Of a stretch of DNA of 64,000 bases, positions 16,863-24,131 are shown in pieces; the first letter of the stretch is position 1, and every line of letters begins with the position of its first letter. Made by a program: the position numbers and the translations under genes. Location: the NCBI RefSeq assembly GCF_001995215.1, contig NZ_MUXN01000011.1:62001-126000 (forward strand), written 5' to 3'. The notes under the pieces were generated by a model that saw nothing but the letters and a program-made list of their open reading frames with translations, searched no databases and had not been told where the DNA came from. The DNA is from Amycolatopsis azurea DSM 43854 (GTDB lineage Bacteria; Actinomycetota; Actinomycetes; Mycobacteriales; Pseudonocardiaceae).

Positions 16863-18050
16863 TCAGATCACTCCTTCACGGCACAGCGCGTCGATCTCGG
16901 CCGGGCCGAAGCCCGCCTCGGCGAGCACGGTCTCGGTGTCGGCGCCCAGCAACGGCGGGCTCGCCAGATCCTGCGGCTCCGCCCCGGTTTCCCGCAGGGG
17001 CGTGCGGATCGCGGAGAAGGTGCCTTCGGTGGGATGCGGGAAGCTGCCGACGACCCCGCGCGCCCGCGCGTGCGGATCGGCCAGCGCGTCGCGGACGCCG
17101 CGTACCTCGCCCACCGGGACGTCGGCCGCACGCAGTTCCGCGACCAGCCCACCGCTTTCGCGGGCGCCGATGGCCGCGCGCAGCGCGCTCATCACCCGGT
17201 CCCGGTGGGTCACCCGTCCGGAGTTCTGCCGGAGCGTGGGATCGGAACCGAGTTCGTCGAGGCGGAGCACCCGGCACAGCGGCTCCCAGTGCTGGTCGCT
17301 GCAGCTGATGTGCACCCAGCGGCCGTCCGAGGCCTCGAAAGCCGCCGACGGGACGCGGCCGGGGTGCTGGCTGCCGGTCCGCGCCGGATCCTCGTCGAGG
17401 GCGAACAGCCGGGCGGCGTTCAGCGCGTGCAGGCTGAGCTGGACGTCCATCATCGACACGTCCAGGTGGCGGCCGCGGCCGGCGGCGCTCCGGCCCGCCA
17501 GCCCGGTCAGCGCGGCGATGACCACCCAGAGCCCCGAGGTCAGATCCGCCACCGGGACCCCGGTCTTGACCGGCGGGCCGTCCGGTTCGCCGGTCATCGC
17601 CATGATCCCGGACAGCGCCTGGAAGACGGTGTCGTAACCCTTGCGGGCGCGGTCCGGGCCGGTCTGCCCGAATCCGGTGGCGGACACGTAGACCAGGCCT
17701 TCGTTGCCCGCGGCCAGGTCCTCATAGCCGAGGCCGAGCCGGTCCATGGTGCCGGGCAGGAAGTTCTCCACGACGACGTCGGCACGGGCGGCGAGGCGGC
17801 GGGCGGCGTCGCGCCCACGCGGACTCTTCAGATCGAGGGTCACCGAGCGTTTTCCCCGGTTGACGGCGAAGAAGTAGGCGCTTTCCCCGGCGGGCAGCCG
17901 GGGTTCGAAGCCCCGGGTCTCGTCGCCGGAACCCGGCCGTTCGACCTTGATCACCGTCGCGCCCAGCTCACCGAGGATCTGCGTCGCCATCGGGGCGGCC
18001 AGCACCCGGGAGAAGTCGAGCACGGTGATGCCTTCGAGGGGCGGCGTCAC
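16863..18050 (-). CDS. CaiB/BaiF-family CoA transferase
   Basis: Type III CoA transferase of 395 aa from the GTG at 18050, which overlaps the previous stop (GTGA). The start is set by PLEGITVLDFSRVLAAP, the standard N-terminus; upstream in-frame sequence overlaps the hydratase and is not coding. The GELGATVIKVERPGSGDETRG and RSVTLDLKSPRGRD segments bind CoA, and the catalytic Asp is expected in KGYDTVFQALSG. It moves CoA between an acid and a thioester and could replace or complement the ATP-dependent ligase in the operon. Confidence 0.9.
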   Translation of the reverse strand: MTPPLEGITVLDFSRVLAAPMATQILGELGATVIKVERPGSGDETRGFEPRLPAGESAYFFAVNRGKRSVTLDLKSPRGRDAARRLAARADVVVENFLPGTMDRLGLGYEDLAAGNEGLVYVSATGFGQTGPDRARKGYDTVFQALSGIMAMTGEPDGPPVKTGVPVADLTSGLWVVIAALTGLAGRSAAGRGRHLDVSMMDVQLSLHALNAARLFALDEDPARTGSQHPGRVPSAAFEASDGRWVHISCSDQHWEPLCRVLRLDELGSDPTLRQNSGRVTHRDRVMSALRAAIGARESGGLVAELRAADVPVGEVRGVRDALADPHARARGVVGSFPHPTEGTFSAIRTPLRETGAEPQDLASPPLLGADTETVLAEAGFGPAEIDALCREGVI

Positions 18051-18772
18051 GGGCGGAACCCCCGCATCAGGGCGTTCACGTCCTGGCCTGCCCGCACGGC
18101 GGCGTCGGTCGGCAGGTCGGCCACCCGGTAGAACAGGTCCTTGGCCGCGCTCAGGGCCCGGGGTTCCACCGCCGCCCAGCCGGTCGCGATCTCCAGCGCG
18201 GCGGGAAGGACGTCCTCCGCCTCGACGACCCGGTTGACCAGACCGTGTTCGAACGCCTCGGCCGCGGTGAGCAGCCTGCCGGTGCTGATCAGCTCGAAGG
18301 CGAGTTTGCGGCCCAGGTGCCGCACCAGACCCGTCATCACCAGGGCGGGGACGAGGGAGTGACGGAGTTCGGGGTAGCCGAAGCGCAGGTCGGTGCCCGC
18401 GACGACCATGTCGGCGCCGATCGCGAGGCCGGCGCCGCCGCCGACCGCCGCGCCGCGGACCGCGGTGACCACCGGGGTGCTCATCCGCTGCATCCGGGTC
18501 TGGAGCCCGGCGGTCAGCGCCGCTCGCTCCAGCACGGCGCCGGGGTTCTCCGGGGTGAGGGCGGAGAACTCGGAAAGATCCGCGCCCGCACAGAAGCCGC
18601 GGCCGTTGCCGGTCAGCACCACGGCGCGGACCCCGGGATCGGCGTCGGCGTCGTCGAGCGCGTCCCGCAAGGCCCGGGTGAGGGCGGTGTCGAGCGCGTT
18701 GAGCTTGGCGGGCCGGTTGAGGGTGAGCACCCGGACCCGGTCGTGATCCTCGGTGCGCAGGATTCCGGTCAT
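18047..18772 (-). CDS. enoyl-CoA hydratase/isomerase (first copy in operon)
   Basis: Crotonase-family protein of 241 aa. FCAGADLSEFS and GAAVGGGAGLAIGADMVVAG form the oxyanion hole and CoA pocket. The position of the catalytic Glu is occupied by FGYPELRHSLVPAL, typical of isomerase or hydratase subgroups, so its exact reaction is uncertain. Overlaps the HMG-CoA-lyase-like gene (ATGA) and the CoA transferase (GTGA), indicating tight translational coupling. Confidence 0.88.
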   Translation of the reverse strand: MTGILRTEDHDRVRVLTLNRPAKLNALDTALTRALRDALDDADADPGVRAVVLTGNGRGFCAGADLSEFSALTPENPGAVLERAALTAGLQTRMQRMSTPVVTAVRGAAVGGGAGLAIGADMVVAGTDLRFGYPELRHSLVPALVMTGLVRHLGRKLAFELISTGRLLTAAEAFEHGLVNRVVEAEDVLPAALEIATGWAAVEPRALSAAKDLFYRVADLPTDAAVRAGQDVNALMRGFRP

Positions 18773-19707
18773 CGTCGGCTTTCTCCTTGTGTGCGGGCGA
18801 AACCGGCTCGCGCGACCCGGCTGTGCAGCGGGCGGCCGAGCGCTTTCTCGCAGGCGGCGGAAGACTCGGCGAGGGCGTCGAGGTCCAGTCCGGTTCGGAC
18901 ACCCATCGCGTGGAACAGATCGACCAGGTCTTCCGTGCAGACGTTCCCGGTCAGTCCGGCGCCGTAGCCGATCGACGCCGGGTGGCCGCCGACCCCGCCC
19001 ATCGCGCTGTCGAAATGGCGGCAGCCCGCGTCCAGCGCGGCCACCGCGTTGGCGATGCCCGCGCCCCGCGAGTTGTGGAAGTGCGCGATCAACGGCAGCC
19101 CGGGATGGTCCCGGCCGAGCCGCTCGAACACCGACGCCACGGTCCTCGGCGTCGCCACACCGGTGGTGTCGCCCAGGGTGACCGCGTCGGCGCCGAGGTC
19201 GGCGAACCGCGCGACGTCCTCGGCGACCCGTCCCGGGTCGACGGCGCCTTCGAACGGGCAGCCGAACGCGACCGACACCACGCCGATCAGGCGGAAACGC
19301 TTACCCGCCAAGCGGATCATCTCGGCGATCCGCTCCCATTGGGCGGCGCGGGTGGTGCGCAGATTCCGTTCGGTGTGGCTCTCGCTGGCCGAGACCAGCA
19401 GGCTCAGCTCCTGAGCCCCGGCGCCGCGATCGAGGTCGGCCAGCGCGCGGGTGACGGCGCGGGGGTTGGGGCACGTCGCCTTGAACGCCACGCCCGGCCG
19501 ACGGCCGAGGGCGGCGAGCACGTCGCTCGCGTCGGCGAACGCCGGGACGCGCTCCGGGTGGCTGTAGCTCGTCGCTTCGACGCGGGTGAATCCCGCGCGG
19601 ACGAACCCTTCCAGCAGGGCGACCTTCGTCGCGGTGGGGACGAACGCGGGCTCGTGCTGCAGTCCGTCCCTGGCGAAGCACTCACAAATCGTGACCCCGT
19701 CGGTCAT
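18769..19707 (-). CDS. hydroxymethylglutaryl-CoA lyase-like aldolase
   Basis: TIM-barrel lyase of 312 aa, first gene of the acyl-CoA operon. HMGL-like motifs are present: RDGLQHE near the N-terminus, FGCPFEG, DTTG, metal ligands in HFHNSRG, and GGVGGHP before GNVCTEDLV, the segment containing the lyase signature Cys. It should cleave a 3-hydroxy-3-methylacyl-CoA into acetyl-CoA and a keto product. ATG 19707 is supported by GGAGGAGG 7-12 nt upstream. A MarR-type operator lies about 50 nt upstream over the promoter. HMG-CoA itself or a larger branched analogue could be the substrate. Confidence 0.9.
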   Translation of the reverse strand: MTDGVTICECFARDGLQHEPAFVPTATKVALLEGFVRAGFTRVEATSYSHPERVPAFADASDVLAALGRRPGVAFKATCPNPRAVTRALADLDRGAGAQELSLLVSASESHTERNLRTTRAAQWERIAEMIRLAGKRFRLIGVVSVAFGCPFEGAVDPGRVAEDVARFADLGADAVTLGDTTGVATPRTVASVFERLGRDHPGLPLIAHFHNSRGAGIANAVAALDAGCRHFDSAMGGVGGHPASIGYGAGLTGNVCTEDLVDLFHAMGVRTGLDLDALAESSAACEKALGRPLHSRVARAGFARTQGESRR

Positions 19708-19742
19708 CGAGTCACCTCCTCCGGTGACTCCAGAACTACTAG

Positions 19743-19770
19743 CCAACAGTTGATAATGTCAACACTTAGG
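19743..19770. promoter_or_regulatory. MarR-type operator/promoter before the acyl-CoA operon
   Basis: Imperfect palindrome CCAACAGTTGA - 5 nt - TCAACACTTAGG; 8 of 12 arm positions pair. On the minus strand the consensus -35 TTGACA is at the centre, with TAGTAGTT at -10 distance. The site is centred about 49 nt before the ATG at 19707 and overlaps the last codon of marR. Confidence 0.75.
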
Positions 19771-20260
19771 GTTTCGTGTCACGCTCCCGCTCCTCCTGTT
19801 CGATCACGAGCGCGGCGTCGGCGAGCTTGTCCAGGGCGCGTTCCAGGATCTCGGTCTCGGTGGAGGTCAGGAGGCCCAGGAAGGCGGCGTCGCGTTCGTT
19901 CGCCGCGACGATGAGGCCGCGGTACACGGTGAGCCCGTCCTCGGTCAGCGCGAGGCGGGAGGTGCGGCCCGAGGCTGCCGTCCGGTTCACCAAACCGCGC
20001 TCGACCAGCTTCGCCACGACCCTGCTCATCTGCGCTTTGTCCAAGCCTGCCCGGCGGGCCAGCCGGTTGAGCGTGAGGGTCGGGTCGGCGGCGATGAGGG
20101 CGATGGCCCGCCATTCGCCGAGGCTCACGTCGAACTCCCGGCGGTAGCGCAACGCCGCCGAACGCGACAGGGCGGCCGACGTGCGGGAGAGTCGGTAGGA
20201 GAGCAGCTGGGAGATCGGGACGAGCTCGTGTCCGTCCGGCCGTTCGGTCATGCCGGGCAT
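19766..20260 (-). CDS. MarR-family transcriptional regulator
   Basis: Winged-helix repressor of 164 aa. The DNA-binding part spans about residues 55-125 (LTLNRLARRAGLDKAQMSRVVAKLVERGL followed by a wing with SGRTSRLALTEDG). Its promoter (TTGATA, 17 nt, TAGTTG) overlaps the palindrome at 20275-20303, and the -10 box ends only about 7 nt before ATG 20260, so the transcript is probably leaderless. ATG at 20251 is an alternative start. It should sense an acid or CoA ester of the adjacent pathway and also control the operon at 12510, given the shared operator. Confidence 0.88.
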   Translation of the reverse strand: MPGMTERPDGHELVPISQLLSYRLSRTSAALSRSAALRYRREFDVSLGEWRAIALIAADPTLTLNRLARRAGLDKAQMSRVVAKLVERGLVNRTAASGRTSRLALTEDGLTVYRGLIVAANERDAAFLGLLTSTETEILERALDKLADAALVIEQEERERDTKP

Positions 20261-20274
20261 CCTACTCAACTAAA

Positions 20275-20303
20275 CCCAAGTGTTGACAGTATCAACACTT
20301 GGG
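20275..20303. promoter_or_regulatory. MarR-type operator between marR and MFS gene
   Basis: Perfect 12-bp arms CCCAAGTGTTGA and TCAACACTTGGG with 5 nt between. TTGATA (minus strand) and TTGACA (plus strand) -35 boxes both lie inside, so one dimer site could silence marR and the MFS gene. Strongest of the three operators of this type in the window. Confidence 0.8.
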
Positions 20304-20314
20304 CGCATGCTCGC

Positions 20315-20394
20315 CTAGGTCGTGTCCTGTAAGTCTGTTCGATGGGCCGCCTGGGCGCGAAGACCGCGAACATGGCTTACAGGACACGGCCTAG
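20315..20394. mobile_element. 80-bp inverted-repeat element with CTAG ends (MITE-like)
   Basis: Left end CTAGGTCGTGTCCTGTAAG (20315-20333) and right end CTTACAGGACACGGCCTAG (20376-20394) are inverted copies with 18 of 19 matches, separated by 42 bp. The CTAG at both extremes resembles the CTAG target sites used by part of the IS5 superfamily. It has no coding capacity and sits in the leader of the MFS gene, between operator and start codon. Could be a MITE or an IS remnant; it might also affect the leader RNA fold. Confidence 0.55.
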
Positions 20395-20424
20395 TCCCCG
20401 CCGCCGACAAGGGAGTCGAACACC

Positions 20425-21762
20425 GTGGCCGATCCCAGCCCCGCCGTCGAGCAATCCGCCGTGCCGGTCGACCGCCCGGCCACCTACCGGTCGATCGCGC
20501 TGCGGATCATGCCCTTGCTCGTGATCTGCTACGTCGTCAGCTTCATCGACCGGACGAACATCGGCATCGCGCAGGAGGGCCTCAAACGCGATCTCGGCTT
20601 CGGTACCGCGGTCTACGGCCTCGGCGTGACGGTGTTCTTCGTCGGGTTCATCCTCTTCGAGGTCCCGAGCAACGCGCTGATGGCCAGGATCGGCGCGCGG
20701 AAGTCCCTGGTGCGGATCATGGCCTCCTGGGGTGTCGTGACCGTGGCGACGATGTTCGTCCAGGACGAGTACACCTTCTACGTGGCGAGGTTCCTGCTCG
20801 GTGTGGCCGAAGCGGGGTTCTTCCCCGGGGCGCTGTTCTATCTGTCCCGCTGGTTCCCGTCGGCGCGCCGGACCCGCATGACCGCGATCTTCTTCATCGG
20901 GGTGCCGGTCTCCGGGATCGCGGGTTCGGTGATCTCCGGCGGCATCATGCACGGCCTCGGCGGTGTCGGGGGACTGGCGGACTGGCAATGGCTGTTCCTC
21001 GTCGAAGGGATCCCGCCGATCCTGCTCGCCCTCGTGGTGCTGTTCTGGCTCGCCGACGAGCCCGAGCAGGTCGGCTGGCTGACTCCCGCGCAGAAGGCCG
21101 CCGTCCGCGCCGACCTGGACGCCGACCAGCGCCTGAAGGGAGGCGCGGGCGGTACTCGGACCCACGCCGGGCTTCGCGAGGCGCTGAGCGACCCCAAGGT
21201 CTGGATCCTCGGGCTGTGCGCGTGCGGCGCGTACACCCTCGCGAACGCGGTTTCCTTCTGGGCGCCCAGGATCATCGCCGACGCCGGGGTGGGCGACGTG
21301 CTGGACCTCGGCCTGTTCTCGGCCGTGCCGCCGCTGGCCGGGATCGTCGCCATGCTGATCGTGGGGCGGCATTCCGACCGGACCCTCGAACGGCGCTGGC
21401 ACGCCGCCACGGCGTGGATCGTCGCTGCACTCGCGATGTTCGCGATCTCCTTTTCCCACGGCAGCGTCTTCGCGGTCGTGGTGCTGCTGGCCGTCCTGGC
21501 GGCGGCGCACTACTCGGGGCTGACGGTGTTCTACTCGATCCCGTCGATCTACCTCTCGGACCGCGCGGCCGCGACCGGTATCGCCGTCGTGACCTCGATG
21601 GGTTCCTTCGCCGCCGCCGCGTCGCCGTCGCTGCTCGGGTTCATCCAGTCCGCGACCGGGAGTCTCGCGCTCGGATTGCAGATCAGCGGCGGGATCGTGC
21701 TGCTCGCGGTGGTCGTCCTCCTCGTCGGCGTCCGCGCGGCCGATCTCAAGGAGAAAAAGTGA
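20425..21762 (+). CDS. MFS transporter, anion:cation symporter type
   Basis: Twelve-helix major facilitator protein of 445 aa; GTG start at 20425 with GGGAG 9 nt upstream. The first helix is followed by FIDRTNIGIAQEGLKRDLG, a hallmark of the ACS family (tartrate, phthalate, hexuronate and other organic acid symporters), and the loop 2-3 motif appears as NALMARIGARKS. It lies divergent to marR and shares its operator, so it likely imports the acid consumed by the acyl-CoA operon. Followed at 11 nt by a D-family palindrome. Confidence 0.88.
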   Translation: MADPSPAVEQSAVPVDRPATYRSIALRIMPLLVICYVVSFIDRTNIGIAQEGLKRDLGFGTAVYGLGVTVFFVGFILFEVPSNALMARIGARKSLVRIMASWGVVTVATMFVQDEYTFYVARFLLGVAEAGFFPGALFYLSRWFPSARRTRMTAIFFIGVPVSGIAGSVISGGIMHGLGGVGGLADWQWLFLVEGIPPILLALVVLFWLADEPEQVGWLTPAQKAAVRADLDADQRLKGGAGGTRTHAGLREALSDPKVWILGLCACGAYTLANAVSFWAPRIIADAGVGDVLDLGLFSAVPPLAGIVAMLIVGRHSDRTLERRWHAATAWIVAALAMFAISFSHGSVFAVVVLLAVLAAAHYSGLTVFYSIPSIYLSDRAAATGIAVVTSMGSFAAAASPSLLGFIQSATGSLALGLQISGGIVLLAVVVLLVGVRAADLKEKK

Positions 21763-21772
21763 CCGTGACGTG

Positions 21773-21824
21773 CCGCGAAAGCCACTTTCGCGACCTCTGA
21801 TGTCCGCAAAGTGGCTTTCGCGAC
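21773..21824. repeat. family D palindrome, copy 1
   Basis: Two half-palindromes, GCGAAAGCCACTTTCGC and a CCGCAAAGTGGCTTTCGC-type partner, that are also inverted with respect to each other, so the unit can form one long hairpin or two small ones. Lies between the convergent ends of the MFS gene and the oxidase gene and is a candidate bidirectional terminator. Other copies: 39673, 44818, 61003, and a half copy near 55985. Confidence 0.88.
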
Positions 21825-21839
21825 ATGCTGCGGATGGTG

Positions 21840-23441
21840 TCAGTGGGACAGGGCGCGCTCGTGCAGGTGGCTGACCACCAGTCGCGCCGAGTCGAACGAG
21901 CCCGCCTGCCAGCCGGTCAGATGGCTGAGCCAGTCACCGGCGAAGTACAACCGGCCGGCGGGCTTGCCCAGCAGCCGGTACGCCGGGGTGCCGACCGGGG
22001 GAACGGCCCAGGCGCCTTCGATGTGCGGAATGAGATGCCAGGCCACCGAGAACGAGTTCGTCAGTTCGGTGCGGTGCTTCTCGCCGTGGATCTTGACGCC
22101 GTGCGCCACCGCCCGCCGCACCCGTTCGCTCGGGGAAAGATCCCCGTATTTCCTGGCATGTTCGTCGTAGAAATAGTTCACCAGTATTCCGCGCCTGCCG
22201 TGGAAACCGTGCGACGGATACCAGAAGTGTTCGACGTCCAGATCGGTTTCGGTGATCCCGCCATAGATCCGATGGTCGGTCTCCCACCACCGGCTGCGGT
22301 ATTCCAGGCCGATCTTCGCGGCCGTGTCGACCTGCCACGCGCGCAGCGCGTTCTGCACGTCCGCGCCGAGATTGTGCGGGATCCTGGCCAGGATGTGCGG
22401 CGGCAGGGCCGCGACGCAGAAGTCGGCGGTGATCTGGCGCTGCTCGCCGTTCGAGTCGCGGTAGGCGACGGTGACGTCATCCGGTCCGCCGGTGATCCGG
22501 GTGACCACGTGACGCAGCCGGATGCGGTGCCCGCCGACCTCGCGGGCGAGGGCCATCGGGATCCGGTCCATGCCGCCGACCGGCTGGAACATCAGCATCG
22601 CCTGGTCGTAGTCGAATTCGAAAGAGAAGTACCGGCCGACACCGTCGGCGAACGTCTTGGAGAGCGAGGGAACCGGGCCGAGCGGTACGCCCGCCTGATC
22701 GCCTGCGCCCGGATCGACCGAGTAACCGCGTCGCGGGGTGCCGGTGTAACGCCGGCTTCCCGCCTTGCCACCGATCGCGCCCCAGTCCTGCAGGAAATCC
22801 AGCAGCCGTTCCTTGTCCGCCTTGGTGAGTTCGGCGTCCAGCGCGCGCCGGTCGGTCGCCTTGGCGAGCAGTTCACTGACGTAGCCGTACATATCCGCTT
22901 TGGCCGTCCGATAGCGAACCGGTTCCCGCATTCCGGCCGCTTCGTTGTAGATGAAAGCGTTGGCATTGGTATTGGTGAACACCTCGATCGGAACGCCGAG
23001 TTCGCGACAGTAGTCGAGGGTGACCATCCACTGCGCGATCCGGCCGGGACCGGTATTCATGTAGACGTCGTCGCTGAAGCGGGCCGTCTGCCGGTCGCCG
23101 CGAACGTCGGTCTGCGTCGTTCCCCCGCGCGCGGTGAAATTCCGCCCGCCGACCCGATCCCTCGCCTCCAGGACAGTACAGTCGTAACCTGCCTTGCCCA
23201 GCTCGTAAGCACAGGCCAAACCGGCTATTCCGCCGCCAAGGATCACCACTTTCGCCGAACTGCGTCCGGAAAGCGAGAAATCCGAACGCCGAGGCGCCCG
23301 GTACGGTGAATCCGCCTGTGCGGCCGGCGTCAATCCCAGTGCTCCCATGGTCGCGAGCAATGTGCCCGCGCCGCCGGCGACCCCCACCGCCGAAAGAAAA
23401 TCCCGTCTTCGCAAACCTGGTCTTCGGTCGGAACCAGTCAT
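21840..23441 (-). CDS. Tat-exported flavin monoamine oxidase family protein
   Basis: FAD-dependent amine or L-amino-acid oxidase, 533 aa from ATG 23441 (GGAGGGG about 10 nt upstream). A Tat signal with RRRDFLSAVG at about residues 13-22 precedes a hydrophobic stretch and an AQA cleavage region. The dinucleotide-binding motif VVILGGGIAGLACAYELGKAG, then VLEARDRVGGR, is at about residues 60-105, and the C-terminal GDWLSHLTGWQAGS segment contacts the flavin. The product would be H2O2, ammonia and a keto acid or aldehyde outside the membrane. Substrate unknown. Confidence 0.88.
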   Translation of the reverse strand: MTGSDRRPGLRRRDFLSAVGVAGGAGTLLATMGALGLTPAAQADSPYRAPRRSDFSLSGRSSAKVVILGGGIAGLACAYELGKAGYDCTVLEARDRVGGRNFTARGGTTQTDVRGDRQTARFSDDVYMNTGPGRIAQWMVTLDYCRELGVPIEVFTNTNANAFIYNEAAGMREPVRYRTAKADMYGYVSELLAKATDRRALDAELTKADKERLLDFLQDWGAIGGKAGSRRYTGTPRRGYSVDPGAGDQAGVPLGPVPSLSKTFADGVGRYFSFEFDYDQAMLMFQPVGGMDRIPMALAREVGGHRIRLRHVVTRITGGPDDVTVAYRDSNGEQRQITADFCVAALPPHILARIPHNLGADVQNALRAWQVDTAAKIGLEYRSRWWETDHRIYGGITETDLDVEHFWYPSHGFHGRRGILVNYFYDEHARKYGDLSPSERVRRAVAHGVKIHGEKHRTELTNSFSVAWHLIPHIEGAWAVPPVGTPAYRLLGKPAGRLYFAGDWLSHLTGWQAGSFDSARLVVSHLHERALSH

Positions 23442-23837
23442 CGAAAAACCGCCCCTCCAGTCTGTGTTCTTCGAATTTCGGAAACCCGCAGCGGTGAACC
23501 GCGCCCCGGTGAATCCGATTCCCCTTGCACGTCCCATTCGTGAGACCGAGTGCCACTTCGACGGTACTCCGGACTGTTTCGCGTCAACAACCCGGTAATC
23601 CGGCGGCTACGAATTCGGTGGAATGGGTCGGGCCTCGTGAGTGTTTTGGATAGTTCTCTTGATGGGCGGGTAAATGTGGCATGTCGGATGTGGCGAAGGG
23701 AGCTTTCCGCGCGTCGCATGCTGGGAAGGGCCCCTTCGTCGTCGAGCCCGGCAGCCGCAGCGAGTCGTCCCGTTAGACACGCGTGTCGTCCATCCAGACA
23801 CGCGAGTCGTCCGTCCGGTCACCGGGTTGTCTTCCGC
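23442..23837. other. intergenic region with repeats
   Basis: No gene is supported here. The right part holds a 21-bp-phased repeat (23761-23823), and 23693-23745 has a loose inverted pair around GAAGGGAGCTTTCC and GGAAGGGCCCCTTC, a family G type hairpin also hinted at 60917-60960. The left part contains the promoter region of the oxidase gene, without a clear operator. Confidence 0.6.
23761..23823. repeat. 21-bp tandem repeat, three units
   Basis: Units start at 23761, 23782 and 23803. Each starts CGAGTCGTCC or CGTGTCGTCC and ends in GACACG or GTCACC. The period is exactly 21 bp. Same family as 4245, 55903, 56057 and 60624. Confidence 0.8.
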
Positions 23838-24044
23838 TCACGACCGGTGGGAGCGTCGCCTCCGGTAGGCGTAAAGCACTGCCGCGCCAACGATGACGAG
23901 TACCGCGCCGAGGAAGAGCATCGCCGGTGGTAGCGGGACACCGGTCGTCGCCAGGGACGACCGGCCCGCCTGAGCCGGCGGCGGCCCCTGCGCGGGCGGC
24001 GTGACGTTCGGTGCCGAGCCGGTTCCCGCCGTCCTCCCGCTCAC
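23838..24044 (-). CDS. short protein with sortase-type C-terminal signal
   Basis: A 68-aa frame from GTG 24044. It consists of a Pro-rich stretch, an LATTG motif, a hydrophobic segment of about 20 residues and an RRRRSHRS tail, i.e. a complete class E-type sorting signal (LAxTG). No N-terminal secretion signal is present, and an in-frame stop lies five codons upstream, so a longer form is impossible in this frame. It may be the surviving 3' end of a larger surface protein, a frameshifted gene, or a short membrane protein. Divergent from the AfsR-like gene. Confidence 0.5.
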   Translation of the reverse strand: MSGRTAGTGSAPNVTPPAQGPPPAQAGRSSLATTGVPLPPAMLFLGAVLVIVGAAVLYAYRRRRSHRS

Positions 24045-24131
24045 GAGGTCACTTGTTCACCGCATCCTGAAAGTGTTTGTGGCAGCGCGATTCCCGGCTT
24101 TACGATGCCCTTGGGAGCGCTAGGGGCAGTA

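Noticed and set aside
16863..18902. A 679-aa frame extending the CoA transferase upstream.
   Set aside because: The first 280 residues overlap the hydratase gene in another frame and are Arg/Gly-rich; the real enzyme starts at GTG 18050.
23761..23823. CRISPR array.
   Set aside because: Units are contiguous 21-bp variants with no spacers, and no cas gene is in the window.
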